Made by a program: the position numbers and the translations under genes. Below, one piece after another: positions 43,279 through 52,320 of a stretch of DNA of 64,000 nt. The stretch lies in NCBI RefSeq assembly GCF_002295065.1, contig NZ_NSGG01000005.1, positions 310,001 to 374,000 on the forward strand. Reading direction: 5' to 3'. This stretch comes from Mesorhizobium sp. WSM3859 (GTDB lineage Bacteria; Pseudomonadota; Alphaproteobacteria; Rhizobiales; Rhizobiaceae). Within the stretch, counting starts at the first letter, position 1. The number at the start of each line of letters is the position of its first letter. The notes under the pieces were generated by a model. That model was given only the letters and a program-made list of their open reading frames with translations. It searched no databases and was not told where the DNA came from.

Positions 43279-44772
43279 TCAGGCGGCCGCGGGCCTGCGG
43301 CCGGCGGCGGTGGCGAGCTCGCGGATGCCCGGCTCGATATGCTGCAGCGAGATCGAGGAGATGCCCAAGCGCATGAAACGAGAGGGCTTTTCGCTGCGGT
43401 CGAAGAACCGGTCGCCGGGTTCGATGATAACGCTGCGCGAAGCGGCGGCTTCGGCCAGGCCGCGTGAATCGGTACCGCGCGGCCCTTCCAGCCAGAGCGA
43501 TGTGCCGCCCGCCGAGTCGGTCGAGCGCCATTCTGGCAGGAAAGCGGAAATCGCATGGACCAGCCGCTTGCGCCGCTCATCGAAGGCGGCGGAAAGCCTG
43601 CGCACCAGCGCTTCGTGATGGCCGAGCGACAGGAACAGCGCCACGGCGCGCTGGTTGTTCGCCGGCGGGTGCCTGAGCATGAAGCGGCGCAGCGCGCGCA
43701 GCTCGGCGATCAGCCCGGCCGAGGCGACGATGTAACCAAGCCTGAGACCTGGAGCCAGCGTCTTCGACATCGAGCCGACATAGACGACGCGGCCCGAGCG
43801 ATCGAGGCTCTTCAGCGCCTGCTGCGGCGCCTCGTCGAGCAACTGGCTGTCATAGCCGTCCTCGATGATGATCTGGTTGTTGCGGTTGGCGCGCGCCAGG
43901 AGATCCTGCCGCCGCTCCGCCGACAAAGGCACCATGGTCGGGCAGTGGTGGCTCGGCGTGACGAAGACGAAGCCCGAATCGCTCGGGATCGACGAGGTGA
44001 CGATGCCCTGCTGGTCGACCGGAACCGGCTGGATGTCGGCGCCGGCCAGCCTGAAGATCGAACGGGCATCGGGATAGCCGGGATCCTCCATCGCCACCTT
44101 CGAGCCCTTGGTCATCAAGAGCGAAGCGAGCATATAGAGCGCGTTCTGCGCGCCCAGCGTCACGATGATCTCGTCGGGATTGGCGAAGATGCCGCGGCGC
44201 GGCAGGAGCCTGGCCTGGATCTGCTCGATCAGCAGAGGGTCGTCGCGATCCACCATGTCGGACGCCCAATTGCGGATCTCGAGCACGGCCAGCGCCATGC
44301 GGTTGCATTCGCGCCATTCGGCGGTCGGGAACAGCGCCGGGTCGAACTGGCCATAGACGAATGGGTAGGAGGACTTGATCCAGTTGTCGTGCTTGGCCGG
44401 CGGCGGCATGTCGCTGGCGGCGATCTGCCGGCGCGCTTTCCAGTCGATCTCGTTCTGCTGGTCCGGCGCCTTCTGGTGCGGCTTGGCGGGGGTGGCCAGC
44501 ACGTCCGGATTGACGAAATGGCCGCGCCGTTCGCGCGCCACGAGGAAACCCTGGTCGACCAGTTGCTGGAAGGCGAGCACCACCGTCCCGCGGGCAACCC
44601 CAAGTTTTTCCGCGAGAATCCGGCAGGACGGCAGCGGCATCGAAGCGGCGATCTGTCGGTCGAGAATGGCCGCGACGATCGCCTGGCGTATCTGCGCCTG
44701 GAGGGTTTGGCCGGATTCAGCCGAAATCCGGAAGAGGCCGGACCATATGGCCGTGTCATTGCGCTGTGGCAT
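43279..44772 (-). CDS. MocR family (GntR-HTH plus aminotransferase-like) regulator
   Basis: A 497-residue MocR protein. A GntR winged helix at residues about 20-90 (SCRILAEKLGVARGTVVLAFQQLVDQGFL) is joined to a class I aminotransferase-like domain with the PLP lysine in YVGSMSKTLAPGLRLGY. MocR regulators bind PLP plus an amino compound and commonly control neighbouring or divergent genes of amine metabolism. The MttB-like gene downstream in the same direction and the palindrome cluster upstream are the nearest candidates for control. The start at 44772 gives MPQRNDTAIWSGLFRI. Confidence 0.92.
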   Translation of the reverse strand: MPQRNDTAIWSGLFRISAESGQTLQAQIRQAIVAAILDRQIAASMPLPSCRILAEKLGVARGTVVLAFQQLVDQGFLVARERRGHFVNPDVLATPAKPHQKAPDQQNEIDWKARRQIAASDMPPPAKHDNWIKSSYPFVYGQFDPALFPTAEWRECNRMALAVLEIRNWASDMVDRDDPLLIEQIQARLLPRRGIFANPDEIIVTLGAQNALYMLASLLMTKGSKVAMEDPGYPDARSIFRLAGADIQPVPVDQQGIVTSSIPSDSGFVFVTPSHHCPTMVPLSAERRQDLLARANRNNQIIIEDGYDSQLLDEAPQQALKSLDRSGRVVYVGSMSKTLAPGLRLGYIVASAGLIAELRALRRFMLRHPPANNQRAVALFLSLGHHEALVRRLSAAFDERRKRLVHAISAFLPEWRSTDSAGGTSLWLEGPRGTDSRGLAEAAASRSVIIEPGDRFFDRSEKPSRFMRLGISSISLQHIEPGIRELATAAGRRPAAA

Positions 44773-45193
44773 GGGGAATCTTCCTCGGATGGCCAGCTGT
44801 TTTCACTTGGCTGGACCAGTGGAGTGTATGGGTGGCATAAGGGGTTGCGCCAATCAATTTTTCTGATCGCTGGGATTTATGCCAGTGATCTATTAGGCGA
44901 CGATGCGCAGCATCGTCGCCTGCGATGCGCAGCATCTAAGCGCGATGCGACAGCATCGTCGCGGCGCCATCCCAAGGCGCGATGCGGAAGCATCGTCGCC
45001 CACAACGCTCAGCGTTGCCGTGCTGAAAATCTCCCAGCCTCACCGTCCAACACCGCCCATCATCAAAGCGTGATGCAGTGCGGCAAAGCCGCGCTTGAAC
45101 GAAATGGAAATCGGCTAGATAGAGTGTTGCGCGACACGCGCCGGAAACATCCGGCCTGTTAAAATGGTCTAAAAACCCGCCAGGAGCCCGCCA
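44773..45193. other. 421-base divergent region between mocR and pgi
   Basis: No gene is seen. The part nearest mocR (44773-44895) is likely its promoter and is AT-richer. The middle holds a cluster of five palindromes (44896-45017, listed separately). The last 170 bases lead to pgi, whose ribosome site AGGAG is at 45182-45186. Confidence 0.5.
44896..45017. repeat. Cluster of five short palindromes
   Basis: GGCGACGATGC-GCA-GCATCGTCGCC (44896-44920) is perfect. It is followed by a half copy GCGATGCGCAGCATC, then GCGATGC-GACA-GCATCGTCGC, GCGATGC-GGAA-GCATCGTCGC, and CAACGCT-C-AGCGTTG (45003-45017). The units share the core GATGC/GCATC with different loop bases, the mark of stems conserved by pairing rather than by sequence. 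Confidence 0.75.
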
Positions 45194-46837
45194 GTGGACC
45201 AGTCATCTTTCGACAAGCAACTTGCCGCCCTGCGTGATCAGCGCGCGGCGGCCAAGGGTACGATGCGCGAGGCCTTCGCAGCCGATCCCATGCGCTTCGA
45301 GACCTTCTCCGTCACCGACGGCGAACTCCTCCTCGACTGGTCGAAATGCGCGGTCGACGCAAATACGATGGCGATGCTGGAGAAGCTCGCGGGTGCGGCC
45401 GATCTCGCGGGACGCCGCGCAGCGATGTTCGAAGGCAAGAAGATCAACATCACCGAGAACCGCGCTGTTCTGCACACTGCGCTGCGCAACCTGACCGGCA
45501 AGAGCGTCATCGTCGACGGCCAGGACACCAAGGCCGACGTGATTGCCGTGCTCGACGCCATGGGCGCCTTCGCCGACGCCATCCGCTCCGGCAAGGCTGC
45601 GGGCGCCACCGGCAAGAAGATCACCGACATCGTCAACATCGGCATCGGCGGCTCGGACCTCGGCCCGGCGATGGTGACGCTGGCGCTCGCGCCCTACCAC
45701 GACGGGCCACGCGCGCATTACGTCTCCAATGTCGACGGCGCCCATATCCATGACACGCTGAAGGGCCTGTCGGCGGAAACGACGCTGTTCATCATCGCCT
45801 CCAAGACCTTCACCACGGTCGAGACGATGACGAATGCTGAGACTGCGCGCGACTGGGTACAGAAGGCGCTGGGCAAGGACGCGGTCGGCAAGCATTTCGC
45901 CGCCGTCTCGACAGCGCTCGACCTCGTGGCGAAGTTCGGCATCGAACAGGACCGCGTCTTCGGCTTCTGGGACTGGGTCGGCGGCCGCTACTCGGTCTGG
46001 AGCGCCATCGGCCTGCCGGTGATGATTGCCGTCGGCCCGCGCAACTTCCGCGCCTTCCTAGACGGCGCGCATGAGATGGACGAGCATTTCCGCTCGGCGC
46101 CCATGCAAAAGAACCTGCCGGTGCTTTTGGGGCTGATCGGCTGGTGGCACCGGGTCGTGTGCAAATATCCGGCCCGTGCCGTCATCCCCTACGACCAGCG
46201 CCTGTCGCGCTTGCCGGCCTATCTGCAGCAGCTCGACATGGAATCGAACGGTAAGAGCGTGACGCTGGACGGCACCGCGGTCGCCACGCCGACCGGCCCG
46301 CTGGTTTGGGGCGAACCCGGCACCAACGGCCAGCATGCCTTCTTCCAGCTTCTGCATCAGGGCACCGACTTCATCCCGGTCGAATTCCTCGCCGCGGCGA
46401 TAGGCCATGAGCCCGAACTGAAGCACCAGCACGATCTTCTGCTCGCCAACTGCCTGGCCCAGTCGGAAGCCTTCATGAAGGGTCGCACGCTGGAAGAAGC
46501 GCGCGCGCAGATGCTGGCCAAGGGCATGAAGCCGGCCGATGTCGACAGGATCGCGCCGCATCGCGTCTTTTCGGGCAACCGCCCCTCGCTCACCATCCTC
46601 TACCGTAAGCTCGATCCACGCACATTGGGCCGGCTTATCGCGCTCTATGAGCATCGCGTCTTCGTCGAAGGCACGCTTTTCAACATCAATTCCTTCGACC
46701 AATGGGGGGTCGAGCTCGGCAAGGAACTGGCGACCGGCCTTCTGCCTGTCGTTGAGGGCAAGGAGACTGCCGCAAACCGCGACGCCTCGACTGCCGGTCT
46801 GGTGGGACACATCCACCAATTGCGCGGCGCGGAGTAA
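45194..46837 (+). CDS. pgi: Glucose-6-phosphate isomerase
   Basis: A 547-residue enzyme interconverting glucose-6-phosphate and fructose-6-phosphate. Family signatures [15 protein letters not shown], the [14 protein letters not shown] block, [18 protein letters not shown] and [14 protein letters not shown] are all present. The GTG start at 45194 has AGGAG 7 bases upstream. It forms an operon with the HAD phosphatase gene 5 bases downstream. Confidence 0.97.
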   Translation: MDQSSFDKQLAALRDQRAAAKGTMREAFAADPMRFETFSVTDGELLLDWSKCAVDANTMAMLEKLAGAADLAGRRAAMFEGKKINITENRAVLHTALRNLTGKSVIVDGQDTKADVIAVLDAMGAFADAIRSGKAAGATGKKITDIVNIGIGGSDLGPAMVTLALAPYHDGPRAHYVSNVDGAHIHDTLKGLSAETTLFIIASKTFTTVETMTNAETARDWVQKALGKDAVGKHFAAVSTALDLVAKFGIEQDRVFGFWDWVGGRYSVWSAIGLPVMIAVGPRNFRAFLDGAHEMDEHFRSAPMQKNLPVLLGLIGWWHRVVCKYPARAVIPYDQRLSRLPAYLQQLDMESNGKSVTLDGTAVATPTGPLVWGEPGTNGQHAFFQLLHQGTDFIPVEFLAAAIGHEPELKHQHDLLLANCLAQSEAFMKGRTLEEARAQMLAKGMKPADVDRIAPHRVFSGNRPSLTILYRKLDPRTLGRLIALYEHRVFVEGTLFNINSFDQWGVELGKELATGLLPVVEGKETAANRDASTAGLVGHIHQLRGAE

Positions 46838-46842
46838 CAGGA

Positions 46843-47568
46843 TTGGCAGACATCAAGGGAATTCTCTTCGACAAGGACGGTACGCTTGTCGATTTCAACG
46901 CAACCTGGCTCGGCATCGCCGATTTCATGGCCATGGACGCTGCCGAGGGCGACCGCTGGAAGGCCGACAGGCTGCTCGCCGCCGCCGGCTTCGACTTCGC
47001 TACCAAGCGCTTCAAGCCCGATTCGATCTTTGCGTCCGGCTCGAACATGGATGTCGTCGAGCTCTGGTTCCCGCGCCTGTCCAACGAGGATCAGCTGCTC
47101 GCCGTTTCGCGCTTCAATGAGATCACCTCGGTGCAGGGCTCGTCGATGGCGGTAGCGCTTCCCGGCGTTATTGATTCGCTGCGGGCGCTGCACAAGCGAT
47201 CCTACCGCATGGGCGTCGCCACCAACGATTCCACCAGCGGCGCCGAGAAGACGCTCGCCACGCTCGGAGTCGCGCAGCTCTTCGACGCCGCCTTCGGCTA
47301 TGATGCCGTGGCCAACCCGAAGCCGGCGCCGGACACCGTCGTCGCCTTCTGCGATCTGACCGGGCTGAAACCGGGCGAGATCGCCATGGTCGGCGACAAC
47401 CGCCACGATCTCGAAATGGCGCGCGCCGGCGGCTGCGGGCTGGCCGTGGGCGTCCTTTCCGGCACCGGCACGCGCGACTCGCTGGCGCCGATGGCCGATG
47501 TCATCCTGGATTCGGTAGCCGACCTGCCGGATTTTTTAACTGCGCGCATGAGTGTGCCGGCCGGCTGA
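46843..47568 (+). CDS. HAD family phosphatase, phosphoglycolate phosphatase type
   Basis: A 241-residue haloacid dehalogenase protein: motif I FDKDGTLVDFNATW, motif II GVATNDST, motif III lysine in NPKPAPDT, and motif IV MVGDNRHDLEMARAGG. This layout fits Gph-like phosphatases that remove phosphoglycolate or related phospho-metabolites. TTG start at 46843 with GGAG 8 bases upstream, just after the pgi stop, so the pair is co-translated. Confidence 0.88.
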   Translation: MADIKGILFDKDGTLVDFNATWLGIADFMAMDAAEGDRWKADRLLAAAGFDFATKRFKPDSIFASGSNMDVVELWFPRLSNEDQLLAVSRFNEITSVQGSSMAVALPGVIDSLRALHKRSYRMGVATNDSTSGAEKTLATLGVAQLFDAAFGYDAVANPKPAPDTVVAFCDLTGLKPGEIAMVGDNRHDLEMARAGGCGLAVGVLSGTGTRDSLAPMADVILDSVADLPDFLTARMSVPAG

Positions 47569-48231
47569 TCAGCCTTCCGCGACAAGCGCGAATACCGCGC
47601 TCGGCTTCGGCTCGCCGCCGCCGTTTCCGCCGACATCCGGCACCTGGTATTCGCCGAGCAGGCAAAGCCGCGACCTCGGCAGCCATGCGCGGCCCGGATC
47701 GCCGACCAGCACATCGATACCGGCGGCCAGGCAGCGGTCGAGGAACGGCATCATCCGCTGCCCCACATCCTGCGCGTAAAAGACGTCGCCCGCGAGCACC
47801 AGCTCGACCGCGGGCGGCGGACCGCCGGTGACATCCCCCTCGCATATCTGGAAGGCGACGCCGTTGGCTTCCGCGTTGAGGCCCAGCGCCACGATCCCGT
47901 TGCGGTCGATCTCCGCCGCGATCACCGAGCGCGCCCCGGCCTTTGCCGCCGCGATGCCGACCAGCCCCGAGCCGGCGCCGAGATCGAGCACGCGTTTGCC
48001 GGCCACTATCGACGGACGGTCCAGCACATAGCGGGCCAGCACGGCGCCGCCGGCCCAGGCATAGGCCCAGTAGGGCGGCTGTGGCTCTGCCTCGCCTTCG
48101 TCACCATCGTCCGGTTCGAGCAGCCGCCGCAGGCCGCTGCCGGGATGCGCCAGATAGAGACGGATTTCGGGCAGCGCGGATACCGGCGCCAGCCGCATAT
48201 TCGCCTTGATGAACTCCGCCGGATCGAGCAC
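47569..48231 (-). CDS. Class I SAM methyltransferase, lysine-methyltransferase-like
   Basis: About 220 residues. FIKANMRLAPVSALPEIRLYLA opens the family pattern; PPYWAYAWAGGAVLARYVLD, VLDLGAGSGLVGIAAAKAGA and AGDVFYAQDVG follow the ETF-beta/L11-type protein methyltransferase group. GTG at 48231 is used; a TTG at 48273 overlapping the upstream stop (TTGA) would add 14 residues, and neither has a clear ribosome site. It is downstream of the acyl-CoA synthetase, which suits a role on electron-transfer flavoprotein (inference). Confidence 0.8.
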   Translation of the reverse strand: MLDPAEFIKANMRLAPVSALPEIRLYLAHPGSGLRRLLEPDDGDEGEAEPQPPYWAYAWAGGAVLARYVLDRPSIVAGKRVLDLGAGSGLVGIAAAKAGARSVIAAEIDRNGIVALGLNAEANGVAFQICEGDVTGGPPPAVELVLAGDVFYAQDVGQRMMPFLDRCLAAGIDVLVGDPGRAWLPRSRLCLLGEYQVPDVGGNGGGEPKPSAVFALVAEG

Positions 48232-48269
48232 TTTCGCCGGCTCTCGCCTCAGGTTGGCCGTGCTATCTC

Positions 48270-50219
48270 TCAAGCCTGGTCCCGCAGCGCGCGACGCAGG
48301 ATCTTGCCGACCGGCGTCTTCGGCAGTTCGGTGCGGAACTCGATATATCTCGGCCGCTTGTAGCCGGTCAGGTTCTCGCGGCAATAAGCCATCAGCGCCT
48401 CGACGGTGAGCGCCGGATCCTTCCTGACCACGAACAATTTAGGCACTTCGCCGGAATGCTCGTCCGGCACGCCGACCGCTGCCGCTTCCAGCACACCGGG
48501 GTGATGCGCCACCACTTCTTCCAGTTCGTTGGGATAGACGTTGAAGCCGGAGACCAGGATCATGTCCTTCTTGCGGTCGACGATCTTGGTGTAGCCGCGT
48601 TCGTCCATGAAGCCCATGTCGCCGGATTTGAAGAAGCCGTCCTTGGTCATCACCTTGGCCGTCTCGTCGGGCCGGTTCCAGTAGCCGGCCATCACCTGCG
48701 GGCCGCGGATGCAGATCTCGCCCACCTCGCCGAGCGGCACGTTGTTGCCGTCGTCGTCGCGGATGGCGATCTCGGTCGAAGGCAGCGGCAGGCCGATCGT
48801 GCCGGTGAAGTCGCTGGAGCTGAACTTGTTGGCGGTCGCCACCGGCGATGTTTCGGAAAGCCCGTATCCTTCGCTCACCGGGCAGCCGGTCAGCGCCTTC
48901 CAGCGTTCGGCGACGCCCTTCTGCACCGCCATGCCGCCGCCCAGCGTCAGGATCAGCGGCTTGAAGTCCAGCTTGCGGAACTCCTCATTGTTGAGCAGCG
49001 CGTTGAACAGCGTGTTGAGGCCGGGGAAGATGTGCATCGGGTATTTCGACAGTTCCTTGACGAAGCCCGGAATGTCGCGCGGGTTGGGGATCAGCACGTT
49101 CTGCGCGCCCTGCTGCATGCCCATCAGCGCGTTCACCGTAAGCGCGAAGATATGATAGAGCGGCAGCGCGCAGATGAAGTTGAGATGCGCCGGCTTGGGC
49201 TTCACCGCATAGGCGTCCTCCACCCACAGCGAATTCTGCGCCACGTTCGAAAGCACGTTGCGATGCAGCAGCACAGCGCCCTTCGAGACGCCGGTGGTGC
49301 CGCCCGTATATTGCAGGAAGGCGATGTCGTCGCCGGAGACCGTCGGTGGCTTGAAGGCGATGGTCGCGCCGGTCTTGAGCACGGCGTTGAACTTGACATG
49401 GCCGGGTAGCGACCATGCCGGAACCATCTTCTTCACCCGCCGCACGACGAAGTTGACGATGGCGCCCTTGAGGCCGCCGAGCATGTCGCCCATCGACGCG
49501 ACGATGACATGCTTCACAGGCGTCCTGGCGATGACCGCCTGCAGCGTGCCGGCGAAGTTCTCGAGGATGACGATCGCCTGCGCGCCGGAATCCTTCAACT
49601 GATGTTCCAGTTCGCGCGGCGTGTAGAGCGGGTTGATATTCACCACCGTGTAGCCGGCGCGAAGCACTGCCATCAGCGCCACCGGATACTGCAGCACGTT
49701 CGGCATCATCAGCGCCACGCGCGCGCCCTTCTCCAGGCCTCTTGCCTGCAGATAGGCACCGAACGCGGCCGACAGCCGCTCGAGCTCGGCGTAGGTGATC
49801 GACTTGCCCATGCACACGAAGGCCGGCCGCCCGGCGAATTGCTTGCAGGCGCCGACCAGGAACTCGCCGATCGACTTGTAGGGCAGGGCGCCGATCTCCG
49901 CCGGCATGTTCTTCGGATAGCTTTTCAGCCACGGCTTTTCCGGCAGGCCGACCGTGAGTTCGGTGATAGCCTTCGGCAAGCCCTTCGAGGCAGGTCTAGC
50001 AGTGGCCGGCTTCACGGCTGCTGCTTTCGTGGCTGCCGGCTTGTCAACTTTCGCGGCTGCGGCCTTGGTCTTTGCGGCTGCGGGTTTGGCGGCGGCACGC
50101 TTTGCGGCTGCCTTCGGCTTCGATGCGGCGGCAGCCTTGGCACCCCTGGGCGTATTGCTTTCCGGGCCGGCCTTATCTCTTTTTTTCGCCGGAGCTGTTG
50201 TCTTGGCTGCTTTTGCCAC
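48270..50219 (-). CDS. fadD: Long-chain acyl-CoA synthetase with Ala/Lys/Pro-rich N-terminal tail
   Basis: A 649-residue AMP-forming ligase. The core has FLQYTGGTTGVSKGAVLLHRN (P-loop), GYGLSETSPVA, SGDMGFMDERGYTKIVDRKKDMI and the C-terminal catalytic lysine region KTPVGKILRRALRD. Residues 1-79 are a low-complexity stretch of Ala, Lys and Pro like histone H1/HupB tails, absent from ordinary FadD. The GTG at 50219 has GGGAG 7 bases upstream, so the tail is probably translated; an internal start near residue 105 (MPAEIG) cannot be ruled out. It activates fatty acids for beta-oxidation. Confidence 0.9.
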   Translation of the reverse strand: MAKAAKTTAPAKKRDKAGPESNTPRGAKAAAASKPKAAAKRAAAKPAAAKTKAAAAKVDKPAATKAAAVKPATARPASKGLPKAITELTVGLPEKPWLKSYPKNMPAEIGALPYKSIGEFLVGACKQFAGRPAFVCMGKSITYAELERLSAAFGAYLQARGLEKGARVALMMPNVLQYPVALMAVLRAGYTVVNINPLYTPRELEHQLKDSGAQAIVILENFAGTLQAVIARTPVKHVIVASMGDMLGGLKGAIVNFVVRRVKKMVPAWSLPGHVKFNAVLKTGATIAFKPPTVSGDDIAFLQYTGGTTGVSKGAVLLHRNVLSNVAQNSLWVEDAYAVKPKPAHLNFICALPLYHIFALTVNALMGMQQGAQNVLIPNPRDIPGFVKELSKYPMHIFPGLNTLFNALLNNEEFRKLDFKPLILTLGGGMAVQKGVAERWKALTGCPVSEGYGLSETSPVATANKFSSSDFTGTIGLPLPSTEIAIRDDDGNNVPLGEVGEICIRGPQVMAGYWNRPDETAKVMTKDGFFKSGDMGFMDERGYTKIVDRKKDMILVSGFNVYPNELEEVVAHHPGVLEAAAVGVPDEHSGEVPKLFVVRKDPALTVEALMAYCRENLTGYKRPRYIEFRTELPKTPVGKILRRALRDQA

Positions 50220-50670
50220 CTGTCTCTCCCTGTCGCGTTCGATCTGGGCGCCCGCTTCCGCAAGAAGCGTCCTCCACGCCGGTCCGGATTTTCCGGGAAA
50301 TCCCGCCCGCCATCTATGTATTGCCTCTATCCGCGACCGTGCAAGCCTTGCTGCAGCGGCAAATGCGAGGAAAGATTTGCCGTCGAAATCCAGACCTCGA
50401 GGGCCTCCCGGGAGGGCAGGCGGACCTCCAGCAGCGCCGCCTCATGGGCTCGTTTCCCGAGACAGCCGATCAACAAAAAAATCCTGTCGTTAACAATGTT
50501 GCGAGGAGAAAATAATGCTCGTTCTTTCTACTGTTGGAGCACAATCTAGATTCTTTTCCTGCTTCCCGTGGGGTACGCATGCGAGGTGTTCCAAAGGCGA
50601 AGAAACGGTGCTTATATGCGCCCTTCGCGAGCCTGATAGAGGGGCTTGAGAGAAAATCAGGGAGTGCTCA
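50220..50670. promoter_or_regulatory. 451-base divergent region, fadD / dppA
   Basis: It holds the promoters of fadD (minus) and dppA (plus). CCTCCCGGGAGG at 50404-50415 is a perfect 12-base palindrome and possible operator. The dppA side is AT-richer from about 50470 on (AACAAAAAAATCC, GTTAACAATGTT). A short reading frame at 50515 is listed separately. No other gene is seen. Confidence 0.5.
50515..50649 (+). CDS. Possible 44-residue leader peptide upstream of dppA
   Basis: ATG at 50515 is preceded by GAGGAGAAAATA, one of the best ribosome sites in the window. The frame runs to TGA at 50647-50649, 21 bases before dppA. The product (MLVLSTVGAQSRFFSCFPWG, then 24 more) has four Cys and no known domain. 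It may be a leader peptide for the dpp operon, or chance. Confidence 0.3.
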   Translation: MLVLSTVGAQSRFFSCFPWGTHARCSKGEETVLICALREPDRGA

Positions 50671-52269
50671 ATGAAAAAGACAATGACTTTTGCAGCCGCG
50701 TTGCTGGCTGCAAGCGTCCTCAGCGGCGTGGCCAGTGCCAAGACGCTCGTTTATTGCTCGGAAGCGTCGCCGGCCAATTTCGATCCCGGCACGACGACCG
50801 GCGGCAACGACTTCGACGCGTCCTCGCGCACCGTCTATTCGCGACTGGTCGAATTCAAGCATGGCGGCACCGAGATCGAGCCTGGTCTCGCCGACAAGTG
50901 GGAAATTTCCGACGACGGTCTGGTCTACACTTTCCACCTGCATCCGGGTGTGAAGTTCCAGACCACCGACTATTTCAAGCCGACGCGCGACCTCAACGCC
51001 GATGACGTCGTCTTCTCCTTCGATCGCCAGTTCAACAAGGAGAATCCTTGGAACGGCGACAAGTATCTGCCGAACCTCACCTGGGACTATTACACCGGCA
51101 TGGACATGCCGAAATATGTCGCCAAGTGGGAGAAGGTCGACGACCTCACCGTCAAGCTGACGCTGACCGAGCCGAACGCGCCGATGCTGGCCAATCTCGG
51201 CATGGATTTCGCCTCGATCGTGTCGAAGGAATATGCCGACCAGCTGCAGAAGGACGGCAAGATGGCCGACTTCTCGACCAAGCCGATCGGCACCGGTCCG
51301 TTCCAGTTCGTCGACTATCAGCTGGATTCGGTCATCCGCTACGCAGCCAACCCGGACTACTTCAAGGGCAAGGAAAAGATCGACGATCTCGTCTTCGCCA
51401 TCACGCCTGACGCCACCGCCCGCATCCAGAAGGTGCTGGCTGGCGAATGCGACGTTGCGCCATATCCGAACCCGGCCGACATCGGCACGATCAAGGCCAA
51501 CAAGGATGTCACCCTGCTCGACCAGGCAGGCCTGAACATCGGCTATATGAGCTACAACACCACGATCCCGCCGCTCGACAAGCCGGAAGTGCGCCATGCG
51601 CTCAACCAGGCGATCGACCGGGAAGCGCTGATCAAGTCGCTATTCCAGGACGCCGGCGCCACGCCCGCCGAGAACCTGATCCCGCCGACCATGTGGTCGT
51701 GGGACAAGGACGTGAAGACCGACGCCTACAATCCGGATGAGGCCAAGAAGGTGCTCGAGGCTGCCGGGCTGAAGGAAATCCAGCTCTGGGCTTCCGACCG
51801 CGTCCGCCCGTATAACCCGAACTTCCAGCGCGCCGCGGAGCTGATCCAGGCCGACTGGGCCAAGGTCGGCGTCAAGGCTGAGATCGTCAACTACGAGTGG
51901 ACGAAGTATCGCGCCGAAGGCAAGAAGAAGGACCGTCCCGGCGCCTTCCAGATCGGCTGGACCGGCGACAATGGCGATCCGGACAATTTCTTCGCCACCC
52001 TGTTCGCCTGCTCGGCCATCGGCGTCTCGAACTACTCCAGCTGGTGCGACAAGGACTTCGAGGACCTGATCCAGAAGGCCAAGAAGACCAGCGACCAGGC
52101 CGAGCGCACCAAGCTCTATGAGCAGGCGCAGGTGATCTTCGCCAAGGAGGCTCCGGCTTTCCTGCTCGCCCACAGCCAGGTTTACGCGGTTGTTCGTAAT
52201 AATGTCAGCGGCTTCAAGATGGACCCGCTCGGCATTCATCGCTTCGACGGCGTTGACAAGGCCGAATAA
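50671..52269 (+). CDS. dppA: Dipeptide/oligopeptide ABC transporter, periplasmic binding protein
   Basis: A 532-residue family 5 solute-binding protein. A 23-residue signal peptide (MKKTMTFAAALLAASVLSGVASA) precedes TLVYCSEASPANFDPGTTTGG. The DppA-type core includes PIGTGPFQFVDYQLDSVIRY, VRHALNQAIDREALI and GWTGDNGDPDNFFATLFAC, the last typical of dipeptide binders. ATG at 50671 has AGGGAG upstream. A hairpin after the stop separates it from dppB. Confidence 0.93.
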   Translation: MKKTMTFAAALLAASVLSGVASAKTLVYCSEASPANFDPGTTTGGNDFDASSRTVYSRLVEFKHGGTEIEPGLADKWEISDDGLVYTFHLHPGVKFQTTDYFKPTRDLNADDVVFSFDRQFNKENPWNGDKYLPNLTWDYYTGMDMPKYVAKWEKVDDLTVKLTLTEPNAPMLANLGMDFASIVSKEYADQLQKDGKMADFSTKPIGTGPFQFVDYQLDSVIRYAANPDYFKGKEKIDDLVFAITPDATARIQKVLAGECDVAPYPNPADIGTIKANKDVTLLDQAGLNIGYMSYNTTIPPLDKPEVRHALNQAIDREALIKSLFQDAGATPAENLIPPTMWSWDKDVKTDAYNPDEAKKVLEAAGLKEIQLWASDRVRPYNPNFQRAAELIQADWAKVGVKAEIVNYEWTKYRAEGKKKDRPGAFQIGWTGDNGDPDNFFATLFACSAIGVSNYSSWCDKDFEDLIQKAKKTSDQAERTKLYEQAQVIFAKEAPAFLLAHSQVYAVVRNNVSGFKMDPLGIHRFDGVDKAE

Positions 52270-52279
52270 TATTGCGAAC

Positions 52280-52307
52280 GGGGCGGCGCAACTTTTGGCG
52301 CCGCCCC
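52280..52307 (+). terminator. Stem-loop between dppA and dppB
   Basis: GGGGCGGCGC (52280-52289), loop AACTTTTG, GCGCCGCCCC (52298-52307), a perfect 10-base stem. Only CTTCAATTC follows, so it is more likely an RNA-stabilising or partial-termination stem that keeps dppA expression above the rest. Confidence 0.7.
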
Positions 52308-52320
52308 CTTCAATTCGACG

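Noticed and set aside
41463..43580. Pyrrolysine-containing trimethylamine methyltransferase
   Set aside because: The family match is clear but there is no in-frame amber codon, and pyl genes are absent.
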